Assembly: GCA_037954235.1 (NCBI GenBank)
Contig: JBBMOA010000004.1
Location: 12,634,101 to 12,698,100, forward strand
DNA length: 64,000 nt
Source of the DNA: Aulostomus chinensis
Taxonomy: Eukaryota; Chordata; Actinopteri; Syngnathiformes; Aulostomidae
Direction of reading: 5' to 3'
This document shows, in pieces, positions 50,402 to 64,000 of the stretch (positions are counted from its first letter, which is position 1; each line of letters opens with the position of its first letter). Below the pieces are notes generated by a model. The model made no database searches. It was not told the DNA's origin and worked only from the letters and a program-made list of their open reading frames with translations. Both the position numbers and the translations under genes were made by a program.

Positions 50402-50876
50402 GTTGGTATTTGTTATTTTATCAAAAGTAACAAGGGCTGCAAGTGGCACCAACACAGAGACAAATGAAAAGCCCCAAATAAACTAATTTCATTATCTAAA
50501 TGTGATGAGCATCTCTACCATTCCTTCTAACTAAGAGGAACTGATCAGCAGAATCACATCTGACAGTTCAAGCCACACCAAACCCTCCACAATTCTCTCC
50601 TAGGGAGGTGTGCAAGCGAACGAATGGGAATAACGAATTCTTCTGCACCAATGCTGAGTTTTCAACCGAGTTAGCAACCATATCTGATGGCAGCTATCCA
50701 TGCTTCCACGTTGGACACAGTCATTAGGTGAACAGAAGTCATAACCTGCTTGATAGAGGTTATGGCCCATGATGTAAAATCATGATCTAAAAAAAAAAAA
50801 CCCTCTGGCAAAAGCGCAATATTTGCCAACCCTGTACCCAAGTAGTTGAATAAATGCGTGTTACTTTCCACTACAG

Positions 50877-51035
50877 AGCATGACCAGTAAACACATAGAG
50901 AAACACAGTAGTGGCGTCGAGGCCAAAGCTGCTACCAGCAACACCAGCAGCACCACCCACCTCCAGCCTGGCCTCAGATCCCACTTCATCCCAGTCACCG
51001 CACTGGAAGAGCTCTGGCTCATTTTAAACTCTTAA
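50877..51035 (+). other. Candidate terminal coding exon, unidentified
   Basis: An acceptor-like TTTCCACTACAG is followed by a 52-codon open stretch (SMTSKHIEKHSSGVEAKAAT..., ending LEELWLILNS, stop TAA at 51033-51035) with Ser/Thr-rich, coding-like composition. The other two frames stop at once. I recognise no family and find no partner exon, and chance openness of this length is roughly one in ten. Confidence 0.2.
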
Positions 51036-51096
51036 CATTTTTGGGCCTTGCATCCAAACAACTGCCAGGTTTATCATTTACAGCCAATATGTTTTG

Positions 51097-51127
<31 letters not shown>

Positions 51128-54100
51128 TTTGGGCAAAATTTAAGTTAAAAAAAATCAACAATGCCATCTGCAAAACATTCTATTATAAATGAGTGATTTA
51201 CAGCATAATTAAATCATCCTTAAAAGGTTGTTTTTGGTCATTATATTGTTCATTTATCACCTTTATAATCTGGCTTTTATGTCGTGTTTTCTAATTTTGT
51301 TTTTTTTTTATTGCTCTTTAATATTTAACTGTGTCATTTGGATTAATCTCATTTTCGTCAATTTGGACTCGTTTTGCTTTGTGTAGTATTTCACAATTTT
51401 ACCTTTAAAGAGCGTTTTTTTTTTTTTTAATTCCACTTCTATTTATCTATATTTTACTGTACTTTCAGCTTCAGTGCATCGACCCTGTCGTGAAGAAGTT
51501 CCAATCGCGGCGTGTTTCGTTTCAACGGCGACGCATAAATAAAGTTGGATAAACTGATTAATTTCTTTCAAATGGTGCAAATACAAACTCCCTTTCACCG
51601 TCAGCGTTACTGGGCTGATATTAAGTATGTATGCAGGAAAGATGGAGGATCTGGAAGACACATGGCGAGAACACCAGAGGGCTGAAAACATCAATTCCAT
51701 CTTCTACTTTAAGATGCACTCTGAATCAGATGAGGTTTGCACCTTATTAGTCTGACATTTCTGCGAGACGGTGTCCCTAAATGACACAGAGCGAGTTTCA
51801 TTTAAATGTCAGACTACAAGGGCTAATGATTTTTTATGTCTTGACATGTTTTAATATGCTCGTGAAATTTGTTTTTTCTCTTTTTTTTAGAAAAGAAGGA
51901 AGAGGGGGTGGGGGAGGAAGCTCATTTGGGCAGATTGCGGAGGGAGAGGGGGAACTGATAAGAGACCTCCTTTCTGTCCTTTCAAGACGAGGAAACACAG
52001 CAAACTCTTAAAGTGAAGCTCAGACTGAGAGTGTTTGATGATAGCAATTGCATAATGAGACTATCCTGCAGCTCGGCTGAGAAATCACAGGTTTAGCGTG
52101 AGTGAGACAGAGCAACGCCATGTTTTGAAGTCTTTTGCGGCCTGTCCCCCCCCCCCCCACACACACACACTTCCTTTTCTGTTTTTTGGGGGGGGGGGGT
52201 TCGTTTCAAATATTCATAACTTAGCGATGGCCTAAATCGAATGAATGCCACATCTAGTTGAAGGAGTTCTTCCCAACCGCAAAACAATAACTTTATCTGA
52301 ACATCAGATAATCGCGCAGCAACAGTTCTACAACAAAAAATGTAAAGGCGGTAATAAGATGGGGAACGTCGACTGGCGCTGCTGGCAGCGAGAGGTGCTC
52401 AAACCGCAGCAGGAGCCATAATCAGCCTTCGATCGGCAGACAGAGACGTTCGCGGTCGCTGGGCTCAGTCAGGCCTTTTCGATTCCTGATGCATGGAGGG
52501 TGAGTGGCGGTGCTGAGATAATTGTTTTGCTGTTTGCTCCTTCCCTGACCACACCGTGTCCTCGGTGAAGGTCGGGTCTTACCGAGAGCTCAGCGGCACT
52601 TATGTCACCGTAACCACGCGGCTGCATGAAACAGTGCTATTGATCAACGCGGCTCGGATGGCGTTCTATTCGGAAATGGGCCATATAAAACCGGAAGAAG
52701 GACAAGAGTCAAATAAAACATTGAGAGTGGATCTTTTTTTCTTTCTTCCAGTTTTGGGTGTTTTTGGTTTTTCCCCCCACCGCACATTCAGGAGGTAGAT
52801 GTGGAGGTCTCATTATCATAACGCCGGCAGACAGGTGGAGGGAGGATCTGATCGATGAGCGAAGTGATAAGGAGAGAGACGGAATACAGGGAGGCAGGAT
52901 AGAGGTGAAGTATTTCAACACTCCAATCCATTTTTATATCGGCTGATGTTGTTCTACCTCTTATTCATAATTTATTGCTCCACACACAAAAACTCATTCT
53001 CAAGAAGTGCTTTTTTTGTGCGGGATTGAGATGGAGGACGGATTTCACCCCTAAGACTCAAATGTAGGATTTACATCTGGAGTTTCTCCTGCTCTTGGGT
53101 TTGATATCCATTAAACTCGCTTTGCGCGCGTTTATTCTTCTCGCTGAGGAGGTCAGCGTGATCACCTGTGTGTGTCTGCTTGTTAGCAGGAGATCTAAAA
53201 AAAACAAAAATAACATACTGATTCTGAATTTGAAAGATGAAGCTGTGTTTTTATCTTTTGGAGATCCAAATCCCAGATCCTGGATCCTGTTACTGTTGGC
53301 AGGGCGAAGCTGCTGGCAGTTTTTTTTATTATTTTTTTTATTTTTTTTAAATTCTATGAGTCCTCATTAAAATGGTTGAAAGTAGAACATTTTTGGAGGT
53401 TCTGAAAAATCCTTGTGATCCTGTTCTGGATATCCAGATCCAAATGATCCAATTTCAATAAAATGGTTGATATTTCTGAAAAAGTTGGGTGGAACTCACT
53501 GAGGGGATTTGGACCAAGGAGACGATACGGAACATGTTCTGGATCAGTGATCTGGAAGAACCAAGTTTGACGGTTAGGAAGAGAATGCATCAACAGATTA
53601 TTTAATGATACAACGTTCCTATTCTGTATCCATGCAGCCTTCCTAGGGGAGGTAAACAAGTACTTTCTAAGCCAAACGCGTGCATGAACGGTTGCGAGAA
53701 ACTAAATTTGATGGCATTTGATGCACAAGAACCTAGAAAGCACTGAGGAACTCCATGATGTTCCAGGGTACAAACAACAAATTCAAGTGCCTAATCACCA
53801 AAGCTTGGTCTGTTGAGAACGGCATCCGTACCGTCTCTGACACCACCTCCACTAACGAGTCTCTTGTCATATGACAACCACTTATCTACTCCCCGAATTC
53901 GCGTAAAATTCCATCCATTTGTGTTGGAGTTATCCTGCCAGCTAACGGAGGTGCCAGTGATCACATGACAAGCTGTTAAAAAGACAGAGTTGTGGCTTCA
54001 AGAGAGTTTGTGGTTTTGTGTGAAAACTGTGATGCAAGCAAGTGTACGAGTCAAGTGAAACGTGAGCTCTTGACATACACGCAGCGAGTGTGGTTATGCA

Positions 54101-57100
54101 TCTCCGAAGAGCTGCAAAGACTGATGGCTACATGGAGATTAACTCGGCTTCGACGTCACCCTCGTTCCCTCTCTGCCTTGCACGATCGGGCCGCTACCTC
54201 AGCCGGTTGTTTGCAATCTGTCAGGTTTATGTGACGGATGCTTACGGGATGTTAAAGGTCAACACACTCTGGCTTTACCTGCTCCGAGTGGGGCTACTCT
54301 CAACCTCATTAAGGGGAAATCTCAGAGCTCCTCTCAGACCAGACACACTCTCATCTGTATGCCAGGAGACACTAATACAGACATCAATGTGGCTGCGGCT
54401 CGGCTCCGTCTGCTCGGATGAAATTGACCCAAATAAAGCACAAATGAAGCACATATCACTGCAGCTGCTTTGCCTCTGTGATTTTCCACATAGCGTCAGT
54501 TACAAAATGTAACTATTAAAAAAAAAAAAAATGCTGTAACCAATATTCACCAGATGCGCTGAATTTCAAGTAGTTAAACCTCAAACCTGCTCAGGCAGTC
54601 AAAATAATGGAAGCCATTCGGGGAACTTGCACCACATTTAGCGCTCGTTAATGATGAAAAAGTCATCAGAAACCGTTAAATGCAGCACCGTCGAACAGAA
54701 TCTCTCCACAATAACGTCTATTTCCATCAATGACAAACTGTTCCGCGGCAAAGCACGTTTTCCGCTGAGGATGCTGCATGTGGCCTCATAAAAAATGGAT
54801 GCTAATCACAAGGAGACGAGAAGATCGTGATCAAAGTCCCCGCTGAAACCGTCGACAGAAACACGTTTCCTCTTTCCTTGCAAGCGTCATGGCCGACCTG
54901 ATAAATGTGACTCTTGTTTACACACAAGTGAGTCACCTTTAATTACCAATGATTATGTTTCGTTTAAGCAAAGGAGATAAATTAACTTTTCAAATGCAAT
55001 TAAACACTTAAGAGTTCGTTGGAATTCCCATCTATTTTTGCTTCGGCTAACCTCAACATGTAGTACCACACCTGACCAACAGAGGGGCGCACTCACGATT
55101 TGTGTCTCCGTACATCGGAATCATGGAATATCCAGAAACACTCGCGTTTTCTTGCAATTCCCAGAGTTGCTGACAACAGAGGTCGTCACACACTTTAACT
55201 GCTAGTTGCCCCGCGTCATGAAACACAAGAAGAAGAAAATGGAGGACAAGCTAATCTCTGGAGTGTGTGACCATCCATGGCTGACTTTGAGAACGTCAAT
55301 TTAACGTTAAATGCAGTCAAAACAACAATAAGTCATGTTTAACCGCGGCAGAGACATCTGAGCTAGCTGCAAACTTTGAGGTGACGCCATGCCAACTCTC
55401 CATGGTAACAGAGAACCTTACCATGACCAGGGCGTTAATCAAGGACAGCTTTATGTTGGTGATTAAGGTGAGGTTTTCTCAAGCTAAACACAAGGTGCCG
55501 AAGACCTGAGGTTCTGCTAGCGCTGACAGCTAGAGTGCACACACAGCTAATCGAATTAGCCAGTACCGAGATGTTAGCTCGTGCTACAGAACCCAGCACT
55601 GACCGCCCCCAACAGCTCCTGTACATTATTCTGCCATTTGCAGCTGTTGCTTCTCGTTTGCATCTGAAACATCAGTCCTGATTGATCGTGACTGATCCTG
55701 CAGGGGACGCGGATGTTTGCCTTGGACCCAGCAAGCAACTTTGGATGCTGCTCAACACCTTTTGCATACATTCTTTCTCATACTCCATCCTTGTAAAGCC
55801 CCCCCGAACTAAACTGTGATTGTGGGGGAGGTGGGGGGGCTTTGTAAATAAAATCTGATCGATTGATTATTAGCTGTGATGTCAGATGGGACTTTTATTT
55901 ACCTCAGGACCTTCTGGATTGACAGTGAGCTCCTGTAGAAGGCAGGACCAGCGCCCGTTATAAGCTGATGTGCGTTTACATGCTTGACCAACTCGGAGTC
56001 GAAGCCTGCAAGTGGAGTAACAAGACAGAGGGTCATGGTGCCAATCACTAACATTTTAGCTGTCTTGTTAAATCCTCTTAGAAGAAAAGAGGGAAAAATT
56101 GAGACGGATCCATCTCTTTCACGTACAGTCCCAATCTCTGAGATGCTGTCTCATTATTGAAAGTATTTTCTCATCTTTTTTTTTCCTCCTCCTTTTTTTT
56201 TTTTTTTTTTTTTGGAAGAGTGTGTTTAAATTGCAGCTGCTGCTCAACCTCTCTCCTTAGCCCTGTGGCGAGGTTGCCAGCGGTAATTTATTTTCTTATC
56301 GATTGGGACAGCAAACCTTTCCGAACACTGACACCTGCAGATGCAGGGCGAGACAGAGGTGTTTTATTATGAGGACATTGACTTCTATCTAAATTCACTT
56401 AAGTACCACAGGTAGGTCATCTACACGGTATCGGACGCTCGCTCGTTCGCACCTCTGACACGCGGAACGGTCACGCCAATGTCAAAAGCTTCAGGTACGT
56501 GTCGACGGAGTCTGATGTCCTGGGGTCAACGCCATTTCCTCTGGCGCTCCCTCGGAGGTGGCGGAGGAAGAAGGTTCAGCGTTTGGTCACACAGCTATCT
56601 CCCTTCCTTCTTTTCTCTCAATCGCAAGATAAAAGGGCTGTGCGGTGCCAAGCAAACAGCCCCGAGCCCACTGGCTACAGACTCGATGAGAGAGAACAAA
56701 TCAAACAGAAAGACGTCTGCTGTCTCGGGGGTTCAGGCTCCATCAGTGATAGCAGTGATCCCCGCCACTTTTTATCCTCTATCCCCCTCCCTGCCTTTTC
56801 TTCTACCCAGCTTGGCACTAATCCTATTGTTAAAGGTGACTGCTGGGAAGTGGAGAGCTCTTTTTTTTTTTTTTTTTCGCTTGATGACAAAGTTTTTTTT
56901 GTTTTTTTTTTTAAACACAAACTTTAAAAGAGCTATGCAGATGATATATCTTTTGAGTCTTTCTCACACCTCTCACGCCGGCCCTCATTCTGTCTCTTTA
57001 TTTTATTTTTTTTTTCACAGCAAATCCCCCACTAATTGGCCTCAGAGCTATTGTGAACCAAGCGTGTGAGTTCTCTCTTTTTCAGGCTTTGAATATCTTA

Positions 57101-57937
57101 AGGAGGAAGAGTTGTTTTCTTGGCTTTGAGATCCTAGAAATCAGGAGAAATGTGTTTAGAAAAGGGAAATGAAATATGGAAGGCTGCTCGAACACAAACA
57201 AGTATCTGAAGAGTAAAACAAGCAGCCACTGGCACCTCCGTCATGTTGGATGATCTTTTATTATTTGAGGGGAAAGTCACCGGCTCTGTCCATCAACAAG
57301 AGACGCCATGTGACCAGATCTTCAGGGAGTGGATGTCACATAATTCAGGTCTTTGTCGTTAAAAAAAAAAAAAAGCTTAAAAAAATAACGCATACGAAGT
57401 GAATTATTGAAACATATTTGAAGTGTTGCAATTCCCCGCATATTCTTTTGACCTGTTTACTTATTTTTGCTGTTTTATGTCATCTTTATATTGGTTTTTA
57501 GTATCAATATATTTTCTCCAATACCTGTATTTACTTTGTGTTGCATTGTATGTTTTTCTTATTATTTCTTCTATGGTTTGAATGAAATCAATCCATCAAT
57601 CCATCAATCCATCAATCAATCAATGCCCTGTTGTGTTCGGGGTTTTAAATTTTGTTGAACTTTGTGCTGGTTGGACTGTATTGACATACCCCCCCCCCCC
57701 CCCCAAAAGAAACCAAAATCAAAAACATTTAAAACAAAGAAACATCAATCATCTTGGACCAGATTAAAAATAACGCCCGTCTTCTCCTGAAGTCTTGAGA
57801 AGCCTGCAGATAAAAGGATGCTGTAATTTCCACATTCCCATCGCCAACGAGTGAACGTGTCACTCCAGCGTGAGAGTTTGTTAAATTTGGGTCATCAAGT
57901 TCAATTTGATCTCAAGAAGTGTTTTTTTATTTATTTA

Positions 57938-57977
<40 letters not shown>

Positions 57978-59363
57978 TGATGGGTTTGTTGTGTGCACCG
58001 GTATTTTACGGTTTAGCCATCGTGGTCTCAATGCATCCCGACGCCGTGTTCAATAAACGAGTATAAAAAAACAAACAAAAACAACACCTTTGCCCTCCAA
58101 AAAAAACAACAACCCCAAAAACTTGCTCCCCCTGTGTCTTTCACAGTCTTTCACAAGTTCTTCATTTTTCTTTGAACTATGACTTTCGTGGCGCTTTTCT
58201 ACATTTTCATTTTCTGTCATCATCCCGCCTACTCCATCTCACACTCCATTATCTGCAGCCTTCAACATCAAATAACTACAAGAGGGATCACGTACATTTT
58301 CTATTTCCAATCTAATCCTTTTTTTTTTTTTTGAAGGAGAAGAAAAAGACATTTCATAATCGTGCTTCTGTTCTATAGCATAAGATTGAAAAGCCATTAA
58401 TGATTACATACACAGGCCACAGTGGGAACACAGAGAGGAGCCATTAGAGATTAATGAGTTTTTTGGGGGGAAGCGTATGGAGGCAGATAAATGCTGGGTG
58501 ACGGGGCCAGATTGTCGACCAGGAGACGAAATGGGCGAGAGCTGTTTCTTCGCCGGTGCTGTCACACTCCGCTGGTCACGCTGGAGTGTTTTGGCTCCTT
58601 CAGATTAATTGTCAGTCATAAATTAAGTTCCGCAGTGTTGAAACAGGACAGGCAGGACCAGGGCTTTCACTGGGGTGGCTGGAGACGAGCACAGGAGGGG
58701 ATAGGGTTGATTTATCCGGCTTCAGTTGCATTCAAAAATTCAGTTTGGAAAAGTTCGGGTATTGTAAAAACTGGAGAGGCAGCGCAAAAAGGAAAAAAAA
58801 AACAACTTACATTATTACACGAAAGTATCAGGCACATAAATCAACATTCACTCATGTTCAGTCTGATTATCTGGCCAATCAATAGATTTTAACCATCTTC
58901 AAGTTGATGCTAAAAGTGTATGACGACTAATTACTATTAAATGGATTTTAAATGGAGACTAAATACTGCATTAGGAGCTGAATAACAAATGCAGCTGCTG
59001 AGCTGGAAGCATTTTACCTTTAATTCTCACAATGAAAATGTGGAGAGAAAAAAAAAAGAGGGAGAAAAGAAAGGAGCTCTTCGGCATCATCAAATAAAAA
59101 CATGCCGAGGACACTCCGCAGGGAGTTGTGCACGGGTTGGTCTTTGGGAAGTAAAAAATTCTTTGCTTTTATTAGTTAGGGCACAGGCGTATAAATATTA
59201 ATATTCAACCGAGAGCTTATGCTTTATTAATGGAACTGAGCTTCATGTGAAATTAAATTGGTGTAATGGGATAGCATTCATTATCTTACGTTGAATAGAC
59301 GAGAGCCATAAAACTCCGTCTGAAGATGAAGGTTGCGAGTTTGATCGTGACTTCTCTGAGGTA

Positions 59364-59416
<53 letters not shown>

Positions 59417-59430
59417 CTTCTCATCAAGAC
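51036..59430. other. AT-rich gene desert
   Basis: No supported exon. Poly-G/C runs at about 51114-51127, 52147-52158, 52187-52199 and 57690-57704, T/A runs, GT repeats at 57938-57974 and 59366-59415. Islands with TAAT/ATTA homeodomain-type motifs and balanced composition (about 54640-54990, 58370-58470, 58900-59300) look like candidate conserved non-coding elements. Confidence 0.4.
59366..59415. repeat. (GT)n microsatellite, about 25 units
   Basis: Uninterrupted GT tract. Confidence 0.95.
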
Positions 59431-59459
59431 ATACAAAACAGATAGAATAAATAAGACCA

Positions 59460-59950
59460 TCTAAGCAAGGCTCAGTTCAAGACTTGAGACCATCTGGAAG
59501 TTCAGGTAATACGATGTCAGGACTAAAGTTAGACTCGACGACAGCCATGTCAAATCTGTCCTAAAGTACGGCTCACAATCCTGGCGAGCGGTAAATGGAC
59601 ATGTGGACACGGCGTCTCCTGGCAACAAAAACAAAAGTCAAACGGAGGGAGCTGTAACCGTGTGATCCGTGAAATAAAACGGCGGCTGCAGCTAAGACGG
59701 CGAGGCCACAAACTCAGAATCGACCAGAAAAGGACACCAAAGATGGAAATCACCTGGAAAGCAAAAGCCTGGACAGCCAAAGAGCAACTGATGCACAGCA
59801 GCTGAAGACGACTCTTGATAGGAACTTGGGAAGACGTGGGCTAAGCAGGCAAGTAAACACACAACAGCAAGACTGAGGGAAGGAGATACAAAGGAGGTAG
59901 ATCACATCAGGCTTGGCCCCCTGTCTGCAAGACTAAACTGAGGACTAAAA
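59460..59950 (+). mobile_element. Decayed LINE reverse-transcriptase C-terminus (relic)
   Basis: In shifting frames the sequence reads motifs like KYGSQSWRAVNG and PGKQKPGQPKS followed by an Arg-rich segment, resembling the GKRxRGRPKxTWRR tail found at the C-terminus of several LINE polyproteins. Several stops and frameshifts; no intact gene. Family uncertain. Confidence 0.4.
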
Positions 59951-62290
59951 AAAAGGAAGCGGCGCCATAAACTGCTGAAGGAGAACGTTGTTTTTTTCCA
60001 AAGTGGACCCTACTTTATTAACTTCTGTGTCATAGTGAGTGATGGAAATAACCTTTTTTTTTGTTGTTAAAGAAATATACTTTTCGTGGGCGTAAATTTG
60101 ACGGTCACCAGTTGCCCCAATGGATTACACGACAGCCCGCTCTAGGGCTGGAGGCAGCTCTGGAAAGGTTTAAAAAAAATTGTTCCTTCCATCCCTCACT
60201 TAGACAGACAGTTAGAAAAATAGGGTCCAGGTTGGGGGAAAAAAAAAAGTTCACCCTCTAAATTCCTCTTGGTCACGGTCCTCGCTGGTGAAATGGCCTG
60301 TTTTGTAAAATAATTGAAATATTTGATTTTGACCGCAAAACTTGGACAGACAGGAACGGGAAAATGTTTTCTCATGAGGTGGAAAGACCTTTGGTTCTCC
60401 TGTGAAGCACTCATGCATTTCTGCTGGTTGTCTGTCTTAAAGCTGCGAGCATCAATCTCAACTTGGAGTTTGTGTGTGTCAACAGTTGCTAGCAAGCGAC
60501 CGTAGCAGGAAGTACGGATTTTATAGACGTCCTTAACTGTTTGACGCTGCGAATTACTAACTAGCGCCCAGTGCAAGACTAGCACTAAAGCTAGCAGTGG
60601 TTTAATGCCCTGTCCATGTGTGCTCAGTAAGTAGCAGCACAGTGCCAACGAAGATGTACGGAGCTCAGAGGAGGAAGGAAAAATGCCCCGACAGTCATGC
60701 TGATGTCAGTTGAAGCTGCATAACCTCACTGGAAATGGACTTTTTTTTCTCCTCCTGTTGCTACTTTGAAACATAATGGGCTGTTTAATTCCACCCTGTG
60801 TATATTATGTATATATTATATACATACGATTATCCAGCTATATAGATTACGGCTCTTTCTGCTTGTCTAATCCAGACCACACACCCTTATCCTAGAATCT
60901 CTCGCTTTTGTCCTACACCAGATTTATCAAGACTTGTGAGACAAACTTGTGATTGAGGTCAATCTAAATGAACCTCCCTCACTATCAGACAGCTGGATAC
61001 AGTGATAGCCGGATACGCATTTAAATGGCGGTCACGGCCTCACAGATGTTCAGTACGGCTTTGTGCTTTGTATCGTGTCTGATGTGACTTATGGCCAAAT
61101 AAGTTTCAGTGTGATTCACACTGTCAGGACATTGTGTTCCTGCATTTGGTCCTGATGGAAACAACATATCTCTCCTTGACTTGGAATGAGAGGTTCCTAT
61201 ATATTTGGTATGATTATGTGACATCTAAAACCCCTTTTTGAGGGATTTGAAGGGATGTGAGGATGCTCCTTTCTCCTGTTCTCATCCTGCCATAAATTCC
61301 ATCTCCATTTCCTTCCAGACATGTTGCACAAATTGATTTTTTTTTAAAAAATGTGTGTGTGTGTGGGGGGGGGGGGGGGGAGATGACAACGACGACTGTC
61401 ATTTCTTCCTGCTCTCATCTTGTGAGGATACTTGTTCGTGCAACAGAACGATGGGATGTAGTGGCAGAGCCGATTAAGCTGTGGTTAAAAAAGAAAAAAA
61501 AGAAAAAGAAAGAAAAGAAATGCTGTTGCTGGCTTTGACAGGCTGATTTCATTGGGTTTCATCAGACTCTCGCCACAGACAGGCCCAGTCACCGCCATCT
61601 TCTCAGTGGGCTGCCAGTGGACATGTCCTCAATGAACAGGGTTAGTGGGGCTTAACGGCGGCCTCATCCTCAGCGCTTTACAGGATCAGAATAACAACGG
61701 CTCGTTAACAAATTACAGCAGAGGTCTTAGATTGAATATAAGGATCATATTTTACTTTATCTGTGTGTTTTCTGGAGCTTCCTTTTCTGCTTTAAGCCTG
61801 AATAGAGAAAAAAAAAAAAAATCCACTCTTGGAAGAGGCCGAAGAAAATTATCTTTTTCATCGGTTTTCATCATTTCTTGTCTTTTTTAATCGAGTGAAG
61901 GAAATTATATGATTGCAGAAGTTCCTTGTGGATGGCTCCAAAGCATGTAGCGCACTTACAGGAGGGCTGGGGGGTGCAAATGGATTAAATGTATTATTAA
62001 TGAAACGAATATGAGACGGCAGTAGTGGAATAGTGTATCGTGATCATCAGAGGGGGGTGTATGAGTCATACTAATTGCTGGCCATCACTGGGGTTGATGC
62101 TGAAATCCCCAACAGTGAAACATGATGCTAGACATGTGGAAAAAAATAGCTTCCACACTGCTGATAGCTTTGTCACATCAGCTCCACTCCATATTTCAAA
62201 GGTAGGGAAGCATGAATGAACAATGGATTTGAGTGCTGCGCAATTATTAGTGAGATAACACTGTTTTGCATTTGATAATTGGAAAAAAAA

Positions 62291-62296
62291 ATACAT

Positions 62297-62340
<44 letters not shown>

Positions 62341-62472
62341 ATATATATATATACACATATATATACATATATATACACATATATATACATATATATATAT
62401 ACACACATATATATATACATATATATATATACACACATATATATACATATATATATACACACATATATATAC

Positions 62473-62503
<31 letters not shown>

Positions 62504-62515
62504 ACTATATATAAC
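62291..62515. repeat. (TA)n/(TATACA)n satellite-like tract
   Basis: About 225 bp composed almost only of TATATA and TATACACATATA units; strongly self-complementary. It produces several spurious Tyr/Ile frames on both strands. Confidence 0.95.
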
Positions 62516-64000
62516 TCACTGCTTCCATTTGTGTTTCAGAAGTTCTGAAATTGGTTTTATGACACCGTGTCTCCACTGAAGGTCCAGCTGAAATGGAATT
62601 CCAAGAACTCATTGTGAAACTTCTGAGTGAAACATGGCACAAGTGCACGAAATGTGGGCTGAATAGTGAGTGCACCCGGAACGTATCATAACAAAACTTG
62701 AGCGGAGGTCCCACTGGTACACAATGATGGGATAGTAGAATCCACTAGGGTGCAGTTCTCCGTGAAGTGCCTTGTGGTAATCTGGAGCTGTTGCAGAGCC
62801 CACCTTCCTCAGAATGAATACATTTGGGCCAACAGGCCTGGAACCATGATAAGAAAACAGGGTTTGAGGTGGCAAGAAGCCAAAGACACACTCATAATGT
62901 TAGAAGATTTATTGTGTAAGTCGGAATAAAACTGGACGTTTTCAATGTGTATGAGTTTCTTGAAGTTGGACAAACCAAGAAACTGCAGTTTTTGGGGTTG
63001 AATTACTCCGGCATGTATACACTTCAATTGGCCCCTACTCAGCCTGGCATTCAGTGCGCATTCCGTAGGAACCACCACAGTGTTTATCCCAGAAGTCCAA
63101 CAGCGAAATAGGCGAGTGGGGTATCGCGAAACTACAACAAAAACAATCCATCTCTGGACAAGGAGAAAAACGTTCCGCCATCTCGGCCTCAGGAGTTGTC
63201 CGGTTTTGTTTTATCGCCTTTGATTTCAAGCGCACCATTGATAGGCTTTCAGCTGGGTTTGTGAAGATGGACCAAAATAAGTGCCGCCAGCGGTAAGGGG
63301 GCATACTGGGCTTACCAACTGTTCCGTCGTGGCTGGGATGTCCTGTATTTGGGGCCAAGTAAATAAACACGTTCCATTAAGGAATGCCCTTGTCCTGTCT
63401 ACTGTCTGCCACAGGAATTTCTCTTAGATTGATAGTTGGAGCGTTGGGCCGCCTCTGGTGCTCGAACCCTGAAAGCAACAAATCTCTGAGGATTTTAACA
63501 GATCCTCAGTCCCGTCAAATCTGCCTTTGATTGACAGGTACTGAACACAGCATGCCACGGTAGACTCCTCGATGAGTAGGACAAGTAACCGCTGCGACTC
63601 CTCCAAAGCGTGACAACAGTATGGGGGAGGAAGGAGAAAGAAATGAGATGTAAAGGATTGTGGGGAAAGCAGGTGAAGAAGGAGAAAGGAGGATGTCAGG
63701 CAACATGAATTTAATCTTGGGTGCAACTTAAATTTTTGATCAACACAATTTGATGGAAACAAGATGGAGACTCGACCATGTCCTGCAGACTTTCATCTAC
63801 TTCTTCCTGATTAAAAAATAGCGCGTAAAGAAGGCTGTGGTTGACGAAGTGATGAGACCCAGGCGAACAAAGCAAGGAAGACAGGAAGTGACAAAAGAGG
63901 GAAGAGCATTTCAAAATAAAACAGGAACTTACAACAGGGGCACCAAGGTAACCACTGAGCAACACAAAGGTAATACTAAAAACCGTAAACCTTGACAGTA
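62516..64000. other. Unassigned tail of window
   Basis: Unique sequence of mixed composition. Minus-strand frames of 84-112 codons (62875-62609, 63370-63035, 63762-63424, 63965-63711) occur, one reading GPNVFILRKVGSATAPDYHK, but I recognise no family and see no consistent splicing. They may be repeat-derived or parts of a gene beyond the window. Confidence 0.3.

Noticed and set aside
53380..53660. Minus-strand 101-codon frame with GATCC/GGATC-rich sequence
   Set aside because: Composition looks like a decayed dispersed repeat ending in a GGGGAGGT-type tail; no coding evidence.
62066..62548. Tyr/Ile-rich frames on both strands
   Set aside because: Translation of the TA-rich simple repeat.

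Overview
This is nuclear DNA from a ray-finned (teleost) fish. The genes are split by short GT-AG introns. CA/GT microsatellites, poly-G/C runs and fish interspersed repeats are frequent, and the proteins match vertebrate families. I rebuilt six multi-exon genes by reading splice sites and checking that codon phase carries across every junction. No complete prokaryotic or viral gene and no RNA gene was found.

Layout. (1) 88-3603 (+): last nine exons of a cystine/glutamate exchanger (SLC7A11/xCT-like), whose 5' part lies outside the window. (2) 8811-5027 (-): foxm1, complete, tail to tail with the transporter (poly(A) signals about 220 bp apart). (3) 10417-11424 (+): rhno1, the 9-1-1/RAD9-binding checkpoint protein, head to head with foxm1 across a 1.6 kb promoter interval. 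(4) 12843-30424 (+): tulp3, eleven coding exons with a 9.7 kb first intron that holds a truncated L2-type LINE; intron 4 holds a near-perfect foldback hAT element. The order foxm1-rhno1-tulp3 is the same as on human 12p13.33, which independently supports the three identifications. (5) 36585-32048 (-): a CCCH-WWE-PARP mono-ADP-ribosyltransferase (TIPARP/PARP12 group), interrupted by a 1.8 kb array of a 42-bp minisatellite. (6) 40340-38307 (-): a RING-B-box-coiled coil-PRY/SPRY TRIM protein with the classical 96/231/23 bp exon ladder. (7) About 40.6-64 kb: no convincing gene; microsatellites, a 1.1 kb inverted-terminal-repeat element filled with a 13-bp minisatellite, a second copy of a common fish interspersed repeat, LINE debris and a long AT-rich desert.

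Functionally, foxm1 (mitotic transcription), rhno1 (replication-stress signalling) and tulp3 (ciliary trafficking) form a conserved cell-cycle/cilium block. The foxm1/rhno1 and tulp3 promoters each carry two CCAAT boxes exactly 31 bp apart. The PARP and TRIM genes belong to families expanded in fish innate immunity.

The most unusual structure is the 42-bp array in the PARP gene. Each unit is a copy of the last 18 nt of the preceding WWE-domain exon plus the first 24 nt of the intron. The exon's 5' splice site has therefore been amplified about 40-fold in a frame-preserving (14-codon) register.
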